From the NCBI GenBank assembly GCA_963556145.1, contig OY744464.1:3286001-3350000 (forward strand): a DNA stretch of 64,000 nt, written 5' to 3'. Under the pieces are notes generated by a model that did no database searches, was not told the origin of the DNA, and saw nothing but the letters and a program-made list of their open reading frames with translations. Shown piece by piece: positions 37,170 to 48,488 of the stretch; position 1 is the stretch's first letter, and the number at the start of each line of letters is the position of its first letter. Made by a program: the position numbers and the translations under genes. The DNA comes from Hygrocybe punicea. Lineage: Eukaryota > Basidiomycota > Agaricomycetes > Agaricales > Hygrophoraceae.

Positions 37170-38540
37170 TCACACTAACACTTTTCTCAACTGCCACACT
37201 CTCGCTGGTAAAAGGGTCACCGGACATTTGGCATGCTTCTCGACGGAGTCGTAGGCACAGCGGTAGCAGAAAACATAACCGGATGGCAATGCAGTTGCGT
37301 TGTTGATTTGGCGTTCACAGATGGGGCATTGACCGTACATTATGCCATCCATTGATAGGCCCTTTGGATGTGGCGGAAGCATTCGTGGAGGCGGGACAGC
37401 TGGACCAAGTGGTGAAGTTGCCATGGAACGAGCGGGAGATCCTGGAGAATACCACCATTCCAGGAACTTGACGAAAAATATCGCTGTGGGCAGAAGAAGC
37501 CTGAGCGAATCGAATAGCAGTCGCGGCGATGAGCGGAGTAGATGCCGGATCACTCCAGAGAATCCACGGGGATGGTCAGGCGAGGCTTGGTTGGATGCAT
37601 TCGCCATGCGCTGAATATGACCAATGGGTATATGTAAGAACAGCGAGCATAGAAACGTACAAAGTCTTCAACCCCAAGCCGACGAAGATCCACACCAATC
37701 CATGATAACCACGGCCGGAAAAAGGGTGTTTTATCAAATAGATAAGCCACGTTGCATGTAAGCAACCACAACTCGAACGATGTGTTTAACCATGGATAAG
37801 CAGCTTTGAATATGTTTCGCAACCGGCCTCCATACGTCTATCACGCTGAGCATTAGAGATGAAGCATCGACGACGGAGGACATTTATCCACCTGTTCCGC
37901 AAGGGCCCGCAGTTGCCTCCCACCCGTGCCATCTTCCAGCATCGCGGGATCAACTCCCCCGCCAAGAGATTCGTAATAGTCATGCGCTTTCGCTCGCAAG
38001 TACGGCACACCAACCTTGAATAAAAATGAGACTCCAGGAATAGTAAAATTAAAATTAAACAATTACTAGAAACAATAATGAACGCCAGAGCTCTCGATCC
38101 CGAAGCTTTTCCTCAGACGGAATTCCAACGACAGCCGCCTGCATTCGTACTGGTTCTATCCATGGTCGACGCCTCCTTTTGAGTCCGTAAAAGTTTTCCG
38201 AGAAAGACGCATCTGATGGACGACTGTTAAGATTACAGACAATAATGTTACCAAACACATACTATGCTGTCGAAGATAATGTCGTTCAACGAAAAACATA
38301 ACGACAGCGTAAAACTCTTCATGTCTGTTTACGACGCGCAAGAGGTACCGGGGATATCTTTGAGCAAAAACCTATGGGGAGTTGAGACAAAGACGTAGTA
38401 GAATCGAGAACCAGGACCTAGCTCACCGCTAAAACATATTTGAGGGCTGGTTGGAGCAGATCTCGGAGTTGTTCTTGGGCAACCAACTCAAACAACGATG
38501 GCTTCAGTGGATCCCCTCCAATGTCGTTGAAAAATTCCAT
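37170..38540 (-). CDS. Peroxin-12 (PEX12), RING E3 of the peroxisome import machinery
   Basis: Integral peroxisomal membrane ubiquitin ligase that, with PEX2 and PEX10, recycles the import receptor PEX5. From ATG 38540: [19 protein letters not shown], then [53 protein letters not shown] and [15 protein letters not shown]. Hydrophobic segments fit the multi-spanning peroxin fold. The C-terminal RING reads [15 protein letters not shown], then [19 protein letters not shown]. It has fewer zinc ligands than a full RING, as is normal for PEX12. Stop TGA at 37170-37172 follows WQLRKVLV. At least four introns are seen. The codon and splice reading is consistent throughout. Confidence 0.93.
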
Positions 38541-38836
38541 TTTGTGACGAGGTGTGATATAGCTTTCATTGGACCTTTGGTCAACCGGTCAAGTTTCACC
38601 AAATTCATGTGCCCCCGCTACTTTTCGAATACTTCGCTGCCATGAGCCCTGGAAATGTACTTATTGTACTTCAAGCACCAATAAAGCGCCAGCGCAACGT
38701 GTCCGTTGAAAATTCCGAAAACTCAGCTAAACGCCTCGTTGAGGACTGTCGCGTAATGCCTGGTCTCCTGCACACTGTAAAATTTGCCAGACATACATTC
38801 TAGTCTGTTTTCTGCCCTCTACCCATTCTTCTTCAC

Positions 38837-39738
38837 ATGTTCAACGGATTTCATTCTATGGCACCCACCGATGCTGAACTTGCTACCCAGTCTCTCAACG
38901 AGGAGGGGAATATTCGTTTCCCCTCTTTTTCTGCCTCGGATGCGGTCACTCTTGGTCTATCATTGCGCAAGCGCTTCCGAGCATCTTCCCGACACACCAG
39001 AGGCAAGGGCCTCGTCATATCTATACAGACCGTCGCAGGGCATACACTTTTCGCCTGCACCGTGGGGGACTTGGGTAACATATCTGGTGTAGGCGATGTT
39101 AGCTTGGACAGTTGGGCCTGTTTGGATGGGATGATAAACGTTGTTAAGAGGACGGGCCATTCGAGTTTCTATGTGGAGAAAGGAATGGGGGCAATGGGGA
39201 AGACTCCGAAGATGATGGGTATTCAAGGTGATTTTCGAATTAATGGTGGAGGTCTGTGAGCGCATTGCTTCACACCAAACGCGAACTGATATTTGTATAC
39301 AGCTTTTCCCATCTGGTTAGAGGTGAACCCCGGCCAGTCTCTGAAAAAGAAACGTCACAATCGAACATCTACTTCCAGAATGCCCAATGTTGCCCAATCG
39401 CAGTCGTAGCATGCTATTCGGGGTCCAGCCAGGAAGATCATAACGTTTGTGTACAGTACTACTACCATCATGATCAATGCTGACGAAATACCACGAACTT
39501 GAAGCTGGTGGTGACGACTGTCAAAGATTATTTGAACAAGCTACTCAAGAATGCTAACACTCCCGCACCATCTGGCCCCACTATACCTACGCCAGTGCCA
39601 CCACGGGAAAGTGGAGTACGTATTTTTGTCCTGGCAGCGTCATTGGGATCTCCTCACATTCTTGCCAAGGAATGGATACCAGAGCCCGATTTTCTTCGAC
39701 GCGCCGAGTCTCCTTATGAACACCACGAGGACAATTAG
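38837..39738 (+). CDS. UPF0303 / DUF336-like protein (YBR137W type)
   Basis: A small cytosolic protein of the UPF0303 family, distantly related to HbpS/GlcG-type domains. Yeast Ybr137w is a member; the biochemical role is unsettled. Conserved pieces are FPSFSASDAVTLGLSLRKRF, GLVISIQTVAGHTLFACT, RTGHSSFYVEKG, INGGAFPIWLE (across an intron) and PIAVVACYSGSSQEDHN, then LVVTTVKDYLNKLL. Introns: GTCTGTGAGC...TATACAG, GTGAACCCC...TTCCAG and GTTTGTGTAC...CTTGAAG. The C-terminal tail from about 39560 is unusual (PAPSGPTIPTPVPPRESG onward) and may include a missed intron starting GTACGT, so the end at 39738 is tentative. Start ATG 38837 or ATG 38858. Confidence 0.78.
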
Positions 39739-39801
39739 AAGGTCGTATTTGAGAGGAATGTTTTGATGTCTTGATGTGTTCGGTTTGAAAGTTAGAAAAT
39801 C

Positions 39802-39827
39802 AAAAAAAAAAAAAGCCAAAGGGGGGG
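39802..39827. repeat. Poly-A (13) and poly-G (7) runs
   Basis: A 13-nt A run (39802-39814) and a 7-nt G run (39821-39827) sit in the 138-bp spacer between two convergent genes. They probably belong to 3'UTR sequence. Confidence 0.8.
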
Positions 39828-39876
39828 TTAATTGATAGTTAATAAGTATGAATATCAGAGAAGGCAACAAGAGTAT

Positions 39877-40545
39877 CTAAGAGCTCTCCTCGATAGTGGT
39901 CGTTTGGGGTGGGTTTCTCAGCAACCTAATATTCTCTGCAAGAACTGAGTGAGCGTTTTGAAATATGGTATTCAATCTCACCATGTCGTAAGAAAATTTG
40001 TCTCTGGCCTTGAGGGGTGTCGGGGTCTGCATCGGGCTCGGGTTCTCGCAACTCAAAATTAGCTTCAACATAAACCTGAGAGCCTTTCTGGAGATTTCGC
40101 AGAAAAGTGTTGGCAGAAGGGTGGAATGATAGAATGTGGTGCCACGTCGTTGTGCTCGGGGGGCGCGCTAGATACATATGTTTTATTGAAAAAAATCTCG
40201 GGTAATGGTAAAATGACTGACTGCCGTCAGGGTTGGCGGGAGGGGGAGGGTAGTTGGTTGTAGCTACGGAGTACCTGTTGCGAAAGTTATAGCTTGCCAA
40301 GCTCAAAGGACAAGAGAGGAAATACAGACGCGACGTATTCCTTGTCGTTTTTTGTAACGCGAACCTCAGGATCTTTACCCAATCGACCGATAAGAACCAG
40401 TTTTGCCAGATCGGAGGAGCGGTGTGACGTTGATGAAAACGCCTGGTAAAGAGACAGTTGGCAATTATGGCGAAAAGACAGAAACGACGGGGCTTACACG
40501 AAAGGGGGCGCGGGGTAGAGCAGCACGACGAGTAACGGACAACAT
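39877..40545 (-). CDS. Mitochondrial single-stranded DNA-binding protein
   Basis: OB-fold protein coating single-stranded mitochondrial DNA during replication (yeast Rim1 type). From ATG 40545 the N-terminus MLSVTRRAALPRAPFR is Arg/Ala-rich and acid-free, a typical mitochondrial presequence. It continues AFSSTSHRSSDLAKLVL and the SSB core IGRLGKDPEVR, EYVAYSVATTNY, TTWHHILSFHPSANTFL, LQKGSQVYVEANFEL and RQIFLRHENIRLLRNP. Introns: GTAAGCCCC...TTACCAG after FR; one of about 50 nt after NPDG, ending ATCTAG; and GTGAGATTG...TTGCAG splitting HEN. Stop TAG at 39877-39879. Divergent from HBS1 with a 104-bp spacer. Confidence 0.9.
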
Positions 40546-40649
40546 GGCCGCGTCTGGCTAAGAGTCCTCAGTATGATGCAAGGGCTATATTTGGAGATGT
40601 TTGAGCAGCTTCAAGTTGCCCCCGCTATTCCTGACTAGGCTGACTCGTC
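40546..40649. promoter_or_regulatory. Shared divergent promoter, mtSSB / HBS1
   Basis: 104 bp separate the two start codons. No TATA box or known fungal operator is evident, apart from a weak gctatatttgg near 40588. Confidence 0.5.
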
Positions 40650-43600
40650 ATGTCGCGACACAGAGAGATTCGAAATCTGGACATAAATGGCGAGCTTCCG
40701 TCGTCACTTCCAAGCCTGATTGTTCTGATTCATGACCGAAGAGGAATTGGACGATGATGCGCTCTCGGATGTCGGAGAGGATGCCTTGACACCAGAGCAA
40801 CGGGGTATCTCGCTCTCCACTCTTTGTGGTGATCGTACTTACTTTCGCGATATAGCCAAACTCAGCACTGGTCTGGACGAAGTCAGAGTCATTCTCGGGT
40901 CTGAAGATCAATCTGGGCTGCCCGATTCTATTATCAAGGATACTCTTTGGGAATTCTACTTTGATGTGCAAAAGACCGTGCAGTGGCTCGTTGGTGGGTT
41001 GCAAGACGTTATTTTTTACACGAGAATTCATGTAAATCGCAGAGGAAGAAGAAAGGAAGCATCTTGCGAAAGAGCGCAAAGGTGAGCGCTCGGCGCGGTT
41101 CTTTTATTCTTTCCGTCCTTTTTCTTTCTTTCGATGCACCTTATTTTTGCTTTCCTCCTTGCTGGCTGTATTTGCGGCAATCGAGACACGGACAAGCTTA
41201 GAAAAGCGAAGGTGCATGTTATCTTGACTACCTCAGCTCCTTTATGACACCGCGAAGGAAACCTACATTGATCATTTATACATTGCAGATATCGGCCCTG
41301 GTGAAGTTCCGCTTGATCAGGAAGACGAGTATTTTTCCCCAGTTTCTTTGCACCAGAGGATGCAGCAGCAAACCCACACCCTCGGGCCACGAGTACCGTT
41401 GATTGTCTTGGCTCAGCAAAAATTACAGCAACAGCAGGAAGAAGATTTGGATAAATCGGCACACAGCACACCTCAGGCCATGAAAAGATCTCTCAGTACT
41501 ATCACAGAGAGAACTGAGCGCACGGAGGCATCCTCACACTGGACTGTGAAACCAAGGCTACGCTCTTTGCATGCGCCAAGACCCCCATCGTCTAGTTCAG
41601 CAACATCTTACGGACAGTTAATCGGTGAGTGACTGCCTGTGTTGATTACGACAATCAATTAAATTATCTGCCATATCCTTAGCCAATTCTGAGAGTACAC
41701 CCTTGGATCCCAATGAGATTCCGGTGTCTCCTTCAGGCTCTGCTCTGCGGAGACTCTCAATCTACGAGCCTGCTCCGTCTGGAGTAACTTCTGAATCTAG
41801 AACTTCTTCGTCCCCACCTCCCAGACCACCAAGTGCGCCTGTGCCACCGATCGACTTTATCCCCGAAATACCTGATTTCAATTCGAAATCAAGTAAACCT
41901 CCTCCCCCGGCAAAATTATCGAAACTAGCGAGCTCGAGAGCTACCAACATCACCAAGAGCTCCATTAGCTCCAGAACGACTGCTGCAGATTCGTCCTCGT
42001 CAGTGACAACCTATCCGGCTCTCCGTCCGACATCAAAATCCGCACGACCTGTTAGTTCTGTGACGGCATCTTCGACTTCATCACACGTTCGTCGTGCGAT
42101 CCAAACAGCTATTGATCTGGAAGCCGGAGATCGTTCGACGACCCCAACTCCAACTAATTTACGACCAAATGCTCCTGCCGCATCATCTGTGGATTGTTTC
42201 AGGGTGTCTGCTAAAAATGGAGCTCCAAGTTCATCGTCTCAAGTTTCGGATCCCAATACGCCCATCTCTGTCGGGGGCCAGGCGACAAGCCAACCTTCAA
42301 AATTAGCATTGCTGGCTCAATCACACCAGGGCTCCCGGATGCCCAAATCGAAGAAAGTTTTAGCAAACCCACTGTCGCCTGGCTCCCCTTTACCGCCACC
42401 ACACACTGAATTTCTAACTCCAATAGCAAATGGGCCAACTGCAACGACGGCAATCACCACTTCTTACCACACCCTCTACAGTTTAACGTCTCCTAGTAGT
42501 CCTATCTCGAGGTCCTCTGTACCGCGCTCCTCTCCGGATGGTCAAGTCGTTCCACTGCCTTCTCCTGTCGAACCAAAGCGATCTAAACTAGCAATGAAAG
42601 TAAAAAAAGCGCATGAGAGGCCCGGTTTAATTGATGTCGTAGAAGACGACACCGATTCTCCAGCGACACCACCAATATTTTTACCCAAAGCAACCCGCAA
42701 TCGTGCGTTGCCATCGGCATTCGCTTCCTTACTTGTCGACGACCTAACAGCCTCCGAAGAAAAAAACGTGCAACGATATAACGAGAAGGGGAAAATGAAA
42801 GCTTCTGCCATTTTGCCCAAAGTTGAAGGAAAACTCAAGCACAAACATCGTCTGGCCACAGCAGGCATTCAATCGTCGCGCACCTTCGCCTTCGATGTAC
42901 CGAGCCCAGATGATATTGTCTTCCGTGCCCGCCAAGGCACCTCGCTGGCTAAACATGGGTTACCGTCGACATCTGCAATTCAACATCCGTCTCCTGGAAG
43001 GGCTTAATCACTCACTTTTTATTCAGTTGCATTTTGATTTTTTTATTAAATATATTCCATTTTTTATCATGATTGATGTGCCACATTGTAGCCGCGAAGG
43101 AACGCGAGAAAGCTCAAAATTTAGCGCAGAAAAAACTGGTCGGTTCACTTTCCACACCGACATCCCGATCGGCTTCTCCCACTGCCAAGGCTGCCAAAAG
43201 AGCCAGCTTGGTTCAAACCAAGAAGTCGGGAACGTCTACGCCAACCCGGATGGTAGCGGGAGTGGATCAGAGACACCTCGATATAGCCGGCTTGAATCTT
43301 GATACTCGGGATGAGGAAGCTCGAGGAACAGAAACACCCCCAACAATTACATTTGCGAAGGAGAGACTTTTAGAAGAAGCTCGGAAGAGTTTGCACGCAC
43401 AGGAAGAAAGTGGCAAACTTGGTGTCAGTTTGGTTGTTATCGGTAAGAGAACAATTCCAATGGAACCCACACCCCACCTGACCCATATTTCATGAAAAGG
43501 TCATGTAGATGCCGGGAAATCCACTCTCATGGGGAGGTTGCTTTATGAAGTTGGAAGGGTGGACGAGAAGACGAGAACCGCCAATGAAAGGGGAAGCAGC

Positions 43601-45196
43601 AAAATTGGAAAAAGCAGCTTTAGCTGGGCATGGGAGCTGGATGGCACACTCGAAGAGAGAGAAAGGTGAGGGAGTTTTGCTGCCCCTTGCATCAATGATG
43701 GTCGTTTAGATTTTCGGTCTCAGAGGTATCACCATGGACATTGCATTGCAGTCGCTGACTACGCCTCATCGACAAGTGACCATACTCGACGCCCCTGGTC
43801 ACAAAGACTTTATCCCAAACATGATCTCGGGTGCCTCGCAGGCCGACTGTGCTTTACTTGTCGTCGATGCTTCTATTGGAGAATTCGAGGCCGGTTTTGA
43901 ACGAGGGGGTCAGACTCGCGAGCACCTGCTGCTCGTCAGAAGTCTTGGCGTATCACAAATAATCGTTGCTGTGAACAAACTTGATCAGGTGTGTGACACC
44001 ATGGAATTGCGTGCCGAATGTTTCACCATCATGTTGGTTTCGTAGGTTCGATGGGAGAAGGATCGTTATGATGATATCTGCGGACTCCTTAAATCTTTTC
44101 TAGTCCAGTCCGGATTCCATCCCTCCAAGACAAAATTTGTCCCCGTGTGTGCTATATTGGGCGTCAATCTACTCGATCGTAAAGGGCCTGACGCCAAGGA
44201 GCTTAGTCGATGGTACAGTGGCCCTTCGATGGTTGATTTACTAGGCATGTTTTGTATCCATTGACGGCTGCTCTTCACCTCGTCACGGGTCATTAGATTT
44301 ATTGGAGCCCCCTGCTCGCGATATCATGGCACCTTTTCGATTGCCCATATCCAATGTTTTCAAGGGATCAGGATCAGGTATGGGAGTATCGGGTAGACTA
44401 ACCAGTGGTGTGGTCCAAGTTGGCGAACGTCTTCGGATACTTCCAGGAGACGAGACCGCCATTGTCAAGCGTACGTTAGCCCCCCGCAGGTGCCCAGCTT
44501 TCTACTTATTCGATATGGCAGAGATTGAAAAGGAGGATAATACTGTGCCATGGGCTGCTGCTGGGTCAAACGTGACGCTCTTCTTGACTGCGGTGGATCC
44601 TGTCCACCTAATCATAGGCAACGTCTTGTGTCCACTCACAGACCTCGTTCCTCTTGTCGCTGTTTTCACTGCGCGGATCATCGTGTTTGACATTCAGGTG
44701 CCCGTAACGGCGGGCGCATCGGTATGCCTGGACATTAACGAAGACTGTGTATATTAGCTTATTGGACTCTCCAGGTTGAACTCTTCCACCACTCACGGGA
44801 CGTGCCGGCTACGATCTCAAAGCTCATCTCGACACTTGATCGGGGGTCTGGCGCTGTAACCAAGAAGAATCCGCGGTGCGTGGTTTCCGTACGATCACAC
44901 AGTGTCCATACGCTTACCTGACGGTTTTCAGGGTTTTGACCAAGAGCACATCGGCGGAAGTGCAGATAGCGGTGCGGTCCGCCGCCGCATCTGTCTCGGG
45001 GCCATCGTCCGCGGTGCGACCTATCCTTTTGGAACCATTCTCTCAGTGTAAAGACATGGGGAGGATTCTGATTCGTCGAGGTGGAGAAACAATTGGCGCA
45101 GGTGAGCATTTTTTATTTATTTGGTGTCCAAGCATCCTTTGCCAAAGTTGATTTGAATGGAATTTCAAAGGGATCGTGTTAGAGATTGTTAGTTGA
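40650..45196 (+). CDS. HBS1 translational GTPase (ribosome rescue)
   Basis: eEF1A/eRF3-family GTPase that, with Dom34/Pelota, splits stalled ribosomes in no-go and non-stop decay. N-terminus [13 protein letters not shown], then after a probable GC-AG intron [20 protein letters not shown]1 N-terminal helical domain follows ([20 protein letters not shown]), then a disordered Ser/Pro-rich linker of more than 400 residues (41340-43000). The G domain has G1 GHVDAGKST (codons split by an intron), GITMDIAL, G3 DAPGHKDF and G4 NKLD. Beta-barrel domains II and III follow ([29 protein letters not shown]). The protein ends [12 protein letters not shown] with TGA 45194-45196. All GTPase motifs are intact. 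HBS1 is favoured over eRF3 by the N-terminal domain and the [14 protein letters not shown] loop. Confidence 0.92.
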
Positions 45197-45431
45197 GAAG
45201 GTCTAGTAAGGGGCGTTGGTCTGGGAAAAGCGTGGGGTAAATTGGGATGAGCATAGAAAGCAGGAAAACTAGCAGGGAAAGATAGTACAAGAAGTAAACT
45301 ATGGTCAAAATGAAATCGACAGTGCTGCGAGAGAGAGAATGTATGTGCATAAAACAACAACGCAAATAGATCACGGGCTGCCAACCGAAAAACACTATTA
45401 TTTTCCGCCCTCAGAATCCCAAGAGAAAAAT

Positions 45432-46554
45432 CTACTTCGCCCCTGGCAGGGAACTCCTCCGATGATGTTTCTCGCCGTCCTTTTCGTGTGTGAACAGATG
45501 CTTGATCTTTACGAAGATAGAGTCCTTCTTCTTCCGCAAGCCTGTCATGCCGAAATGTGAGGCCGTCGGGCTCGATCCGGCAGATGATGCCGACGGGAAC
45601 ACTTGTTTCGCAGATGTCCGGCCGAGCGTAGCAGGCGGCGTGGGCAGGGGATTGGCCTTTTGAGGTGCCGAAGTGCCGTTCACGGCGGGCAAAGGGTGAT
45701 GGGGCGTCTCAGAGGGCACCTCGGGGTGACCACCCGTTGCGGCGGTAGTAACCGTGCTAGACTCTGTGTCGGCGGCGGCGACAATTGAGACTGGTGCTGG
45801 TGCTGGTGCTGGTGCTGGTGTACTGGGTTTGCGTGCCTGTTGTGGCGTGGAATCGACTGTATCATCGATACTTGGTGTACTAGGAGGATGTGCCTCGGCA
45901 GTTGGCGGAGTCCGGACGATGACGGCGTCCATCGACGGCAGGGCGGCATCTGTGTGGGAAGCCGGAGATTGTGCGGTGGGCGAAGGAGGTTCGACTGCGA
46001 TGGGCGGGGCTATTGGAGAGGTGGGAGATTTGGCTGGGGCAGATAAGTCTGCAGCGTCTGGGTGTGTCGCGGGAGCTGCTGGGGCTGAGTGTGGAGTTGG
46101 CGTCGGCATCAGGATCAGGGGTTTTGGGGGTGTTATGTAGACATTATTCCAGTTTCCTGCAGGATCAGGTTCTGCTGGAAAGCCATCGATAGTGGTCCAC
46201 ACGCCGTCGACGATGAACTTGTAAGCGACTTTGGTGTTCCATGGGATGCGCACTTTGGCTTGGTACCCTGTAGGGCCTTTTGTGAGCGGGATTGAGCTAG
46301 ACCACTAGAGGAGAGGGGTGAGATTATGAGCCAGTTAAATAATAAGCAAACATGTGAATGTGCATATAACATATAGGGAGAACTTGGTATGGGGGCCTCT
46401 GTGATCGGCGCTCACCTGGTCGAAAGTGCCTGTGAGGATAACGGTGGACGCTTTGGCGTGCGGCCTGTGGAGAACGGAGTCAGCAGCGAGTCGCATTGGA
46501 GGAGTTTTCGAACAATCACCATTGGAATACTGCCTCGTACATGTCGTCAGCCAT
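45432..46554 (-). CDS. CBM48 (AMPK-beta-like) protein, Crp1/Mdg1 type
   Basis: From ATG 46554 (MADDMYEAVFQW), spliced to PHAKASTVILTGTFDQW and SSSIPLTKGPTGYQAKVRI, then IPWNTKVAYKFIVDGVW and FPAEPDPAGNWNNVYITPP. This is a glycogen-binding CBM48/AMPK1-type domain filling the first 85 or so residues. The remainder is Pro/Ala/Ser/Thr-rich and disordered, with an Ala-Pro repeat (45791-45820), and ends in a basic patch (FVKIKHLFTHEKDGEKHHRR), then SSLPGAK and TGA. The architecture matches yeast Crp1/Mdg1, linked to cruciform DNA binding and pheromone signalling. No kinase-interaction (ASC) domain of true AMPK-beta is visible. Introns are GTGATT...CACAG and GTGAGC-type after FDQ. Confidence 0.83.
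45791..45820. repeat. Hexanucleotide repeat (ctggtg)5
   Basis: Five tandem ctggtg units in the CBM48 gene. On the minus strand they encode an Ala-Pro dipeptide run (APAPAPAPAP). Unit-level length changes would keep the frame. Confidence 0.9.
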
Positions 46555-47007
46555 ATCGAACCCGTCGAGAGTATGTCCTGCTTGGGCTGTAAGCTACGGC
46601 TACACGCTGGCGAGGAGAGCGGTTCAAGTTGGATAGTCGGGAATTCAAATTGGCTGACAGCGGGAATGTACTTGGTGGAATCATTATTGCATACAAAAAT
46701 AATTTACTCTTCTACTGTGCAAAATAAATAAATGGATCGACTGTCCGCATATACATCCGTATAAAAGGTCAAGGACAGACATACCCCCCCCACCCCGGAG
46801 CGCAAAGCCGAGCAAGCCGAAGCTCACGCTCGTGAAGGTGTTCCCAAAGAAAACAATTGTTGGTGTACGCAGATCGCAGAGGGCGATGATGGCCTGCTTC
46901 TGGTTACAATTGTACGAAGGCCATTGTCTAGACGGAGGGACCTTGAATACTCCATTCTCGAAAAGTGGGACGGAAGTACGTACCTCAACTTGAGAGTATT
47001 TCCACTG
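46555..47007. other. Spacer upstream of the CBM48 gene
   Basis: About 450 bp holding the CBM48 promoter and the 3' flank of the next minus-strand gene. It includes an AT-rich stretch (46680-46735) and a C8 run near 46784. A short minus-strand open frame across 46824-47282 has no recognisable product. Confidence 0.45.
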
Positions 47008-47514
47008 CTACGGAAGGCTGTAGATGATCGCATCAATCTTGTCCCAGTCGAGTAGCCCGTCCCAGGTGAAGCGCTGTGGGTCATCGCGCGAGTCGACGAT
47101 CGGGGTGGTGCACGCGGTTGGTGAGACGGTGGGAAATAGTGCAATGGGGAGAGGGGGCACTGGGAGCTGGCGTACTTTGCGCCGTTTGGGTGAGCGAGGC
47201 TGGTGATGTGGTGAGTGTGGGAGTGGGAGTGGGAGGGGGCGAATGGGGAGGGGGCGAGGCCATGGTTGCTCGTGGTGAGCACGGCGGTTGTATTCTTGTT
47301 TGTGTAAGGATGAGAGTGTTGTGTTGGTCTGGTAGGAGTCGTCCGACTCGATGGACGAGACGGAGCTGTTTGATTTGTGAGAGGACAAGGAAAAGGTGGA
47401 ATCGACTCTGGATAAGTCGGAGTCTGTGCCGATTTCTGAGATGGAGTACAGAGTGTTTATGGGTTGACCGCTGGGGCGGTCGATGTGGGAAGGGCTGCAG
47501 GTGAATGCGGACAT
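47008..47514 (-). CDS. Hypothetical Ser/Pro-rich protein
   Basis: An uninterrupted minus-strand frame of 168 codons from ATG 47514 to TAG 47008. The N-terminal half is Ser/Thr/Asp-rich (SHKSNSSVSSIESDDSYQT). The middle is Pro/Arg/His-rich (RPLPLPLPHSPHHQP). The last 20 residues look most protein-like (TWDGLLDWDKIDAIIYSLP). No domain is recognised and no membrane segment is seen. It could be a real lineage-specific gene, and the head-to-head placement with a 132-bp spacer to the methyltransferase supports that. A chance ORF is possible. Confidence 0.5.
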   Translation of the reverse strand: MSAFTCSPSHIDRPSGQPINTLYSISEIGTDSDLSRVDSTFSLSSHKSNSSVSSIESDDSYQTNTTLSSLHKQEYNRRAHHEQPWPRPLPIRPLPLPLPHSPHHQPRSPKRRKVRQLPVPPLPIALFPTVSPTACTTPIVDSRDDPQRFTWDGLLDWDKIDAIIYSLP

Positions 47515-47646
47515 GGGAGGCTGGGTGATGAGGCGAAGATGGGCGGTCTGAGCAAGGACGGTATTAATAGGACCCTTTACTAAGGGTGTACAGCCTGGGA
47601 AGTTTTGGCTTTACGTTAGGGTGTCTCGTAATCTATCCCGCCGTTC
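47515..47646. promoter_or_regulatory. Divergent spacer, hypothetical / methyltransferase
   Basis: 132 bp between two opposed start codons, taken as a shared promoter. No recognised element. Confidence 0.4.
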
Positions 47647-48488
47647 ATGGACTCTGAACTCGACATCCACCTCGATGCCCTCACACGTCTAGCAGACAAT
47701 CATTCAACAAGACCTTCTACCGCAAAGCACCTCTCTTTTCCAGACAGCGATCTCGTCGTCAACATCACCACCGATGCCTTTCCTGGTTGCGGAGGAGTGG
47801 TCTGGCCAGCGGGGGAAGTGTGTGCACAAGCTAATCAGTCGTTCACTCTTCTTTTTCACGCGACATCAACTCCAGTATCTAGCGAACCACCTGGCCATGC
47901 GAGGTCGTGGGTCTCTGTCAGGAAAGATCGTGTTGGAACTGGGAAGCGGAACAGGCCTCGTTGGTGTGGTCGCTGCCATGCTTGGAGGGACGGTGTGGAT
48001 AACTGACCAATCGTCTGTACTCTTTTAATCCCCCTTCTTCTCTCACTTGACTTGTGCACATGCCAGACCTCTGCTTGATATCATGCAACGCAATGTGGAA
48101 TCAAACAACGTGACAGAATCTGTCACCGTTGCAGAGCTCAACTGGTATGCTCAACTCCATCCATGCTTTAATTCCTGTCAAGGGTCTCACACACGTATGG
48201 TAGGGGCGAGCGTCTGTCGGGAACCTTACCACAGCCCGATCTGATTATTGCGGCAGATTGCGTGTACCTGGAAAGCACTTTTCCACTTTTGGTGAAAACA
48301 TTATCAGAACTTGCGAATACAAGTACAGAAATATTGTTCTGTTATCAGAAGCGGCGCAAGGTAAGGGCGAGATTACGTTGTTCCCGGGTCGAGTTGATGG
48401 AGTGGTCCAGGCCGACAAGCGATTTTTCGTGCTGCTGAGAAAAGAGTTCTCCTGGGTCGAGGCATGTCCGAGTCATGACTTTCTGTGA
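47647..48488 (+). CDS. METTL21/EFM6-like protein-lysine methyltransferase
   Basis: Seven-beta-strand, SAM-dependent methyltransferase of the METTL21 group, whose members methylate lysines of translation factors and chaperones. Yeast Efm6 acts on eEF1A. Read from ATG 47647 (MDSELDIHLDALTRL): GCGGVVWPAGE joined across an intron to YLANHLAMRG; motif I KIVLELGSGTGLVGVVAA; VWITDQ; PLLDIMQRN; ELNWGERL; PDLIIAADCVYLE, the DxxY-type post-motif; and FCYQKRRKADKRFFVLL. Four introns, for example GTGTGTGC...CTCCAG and GTAAGGGC...GGTCCAG. TGA 48486-48488. The substrate assignment is inference from the family; VCPKMT-like enzymes are an alternative. Confidence 0.83.
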
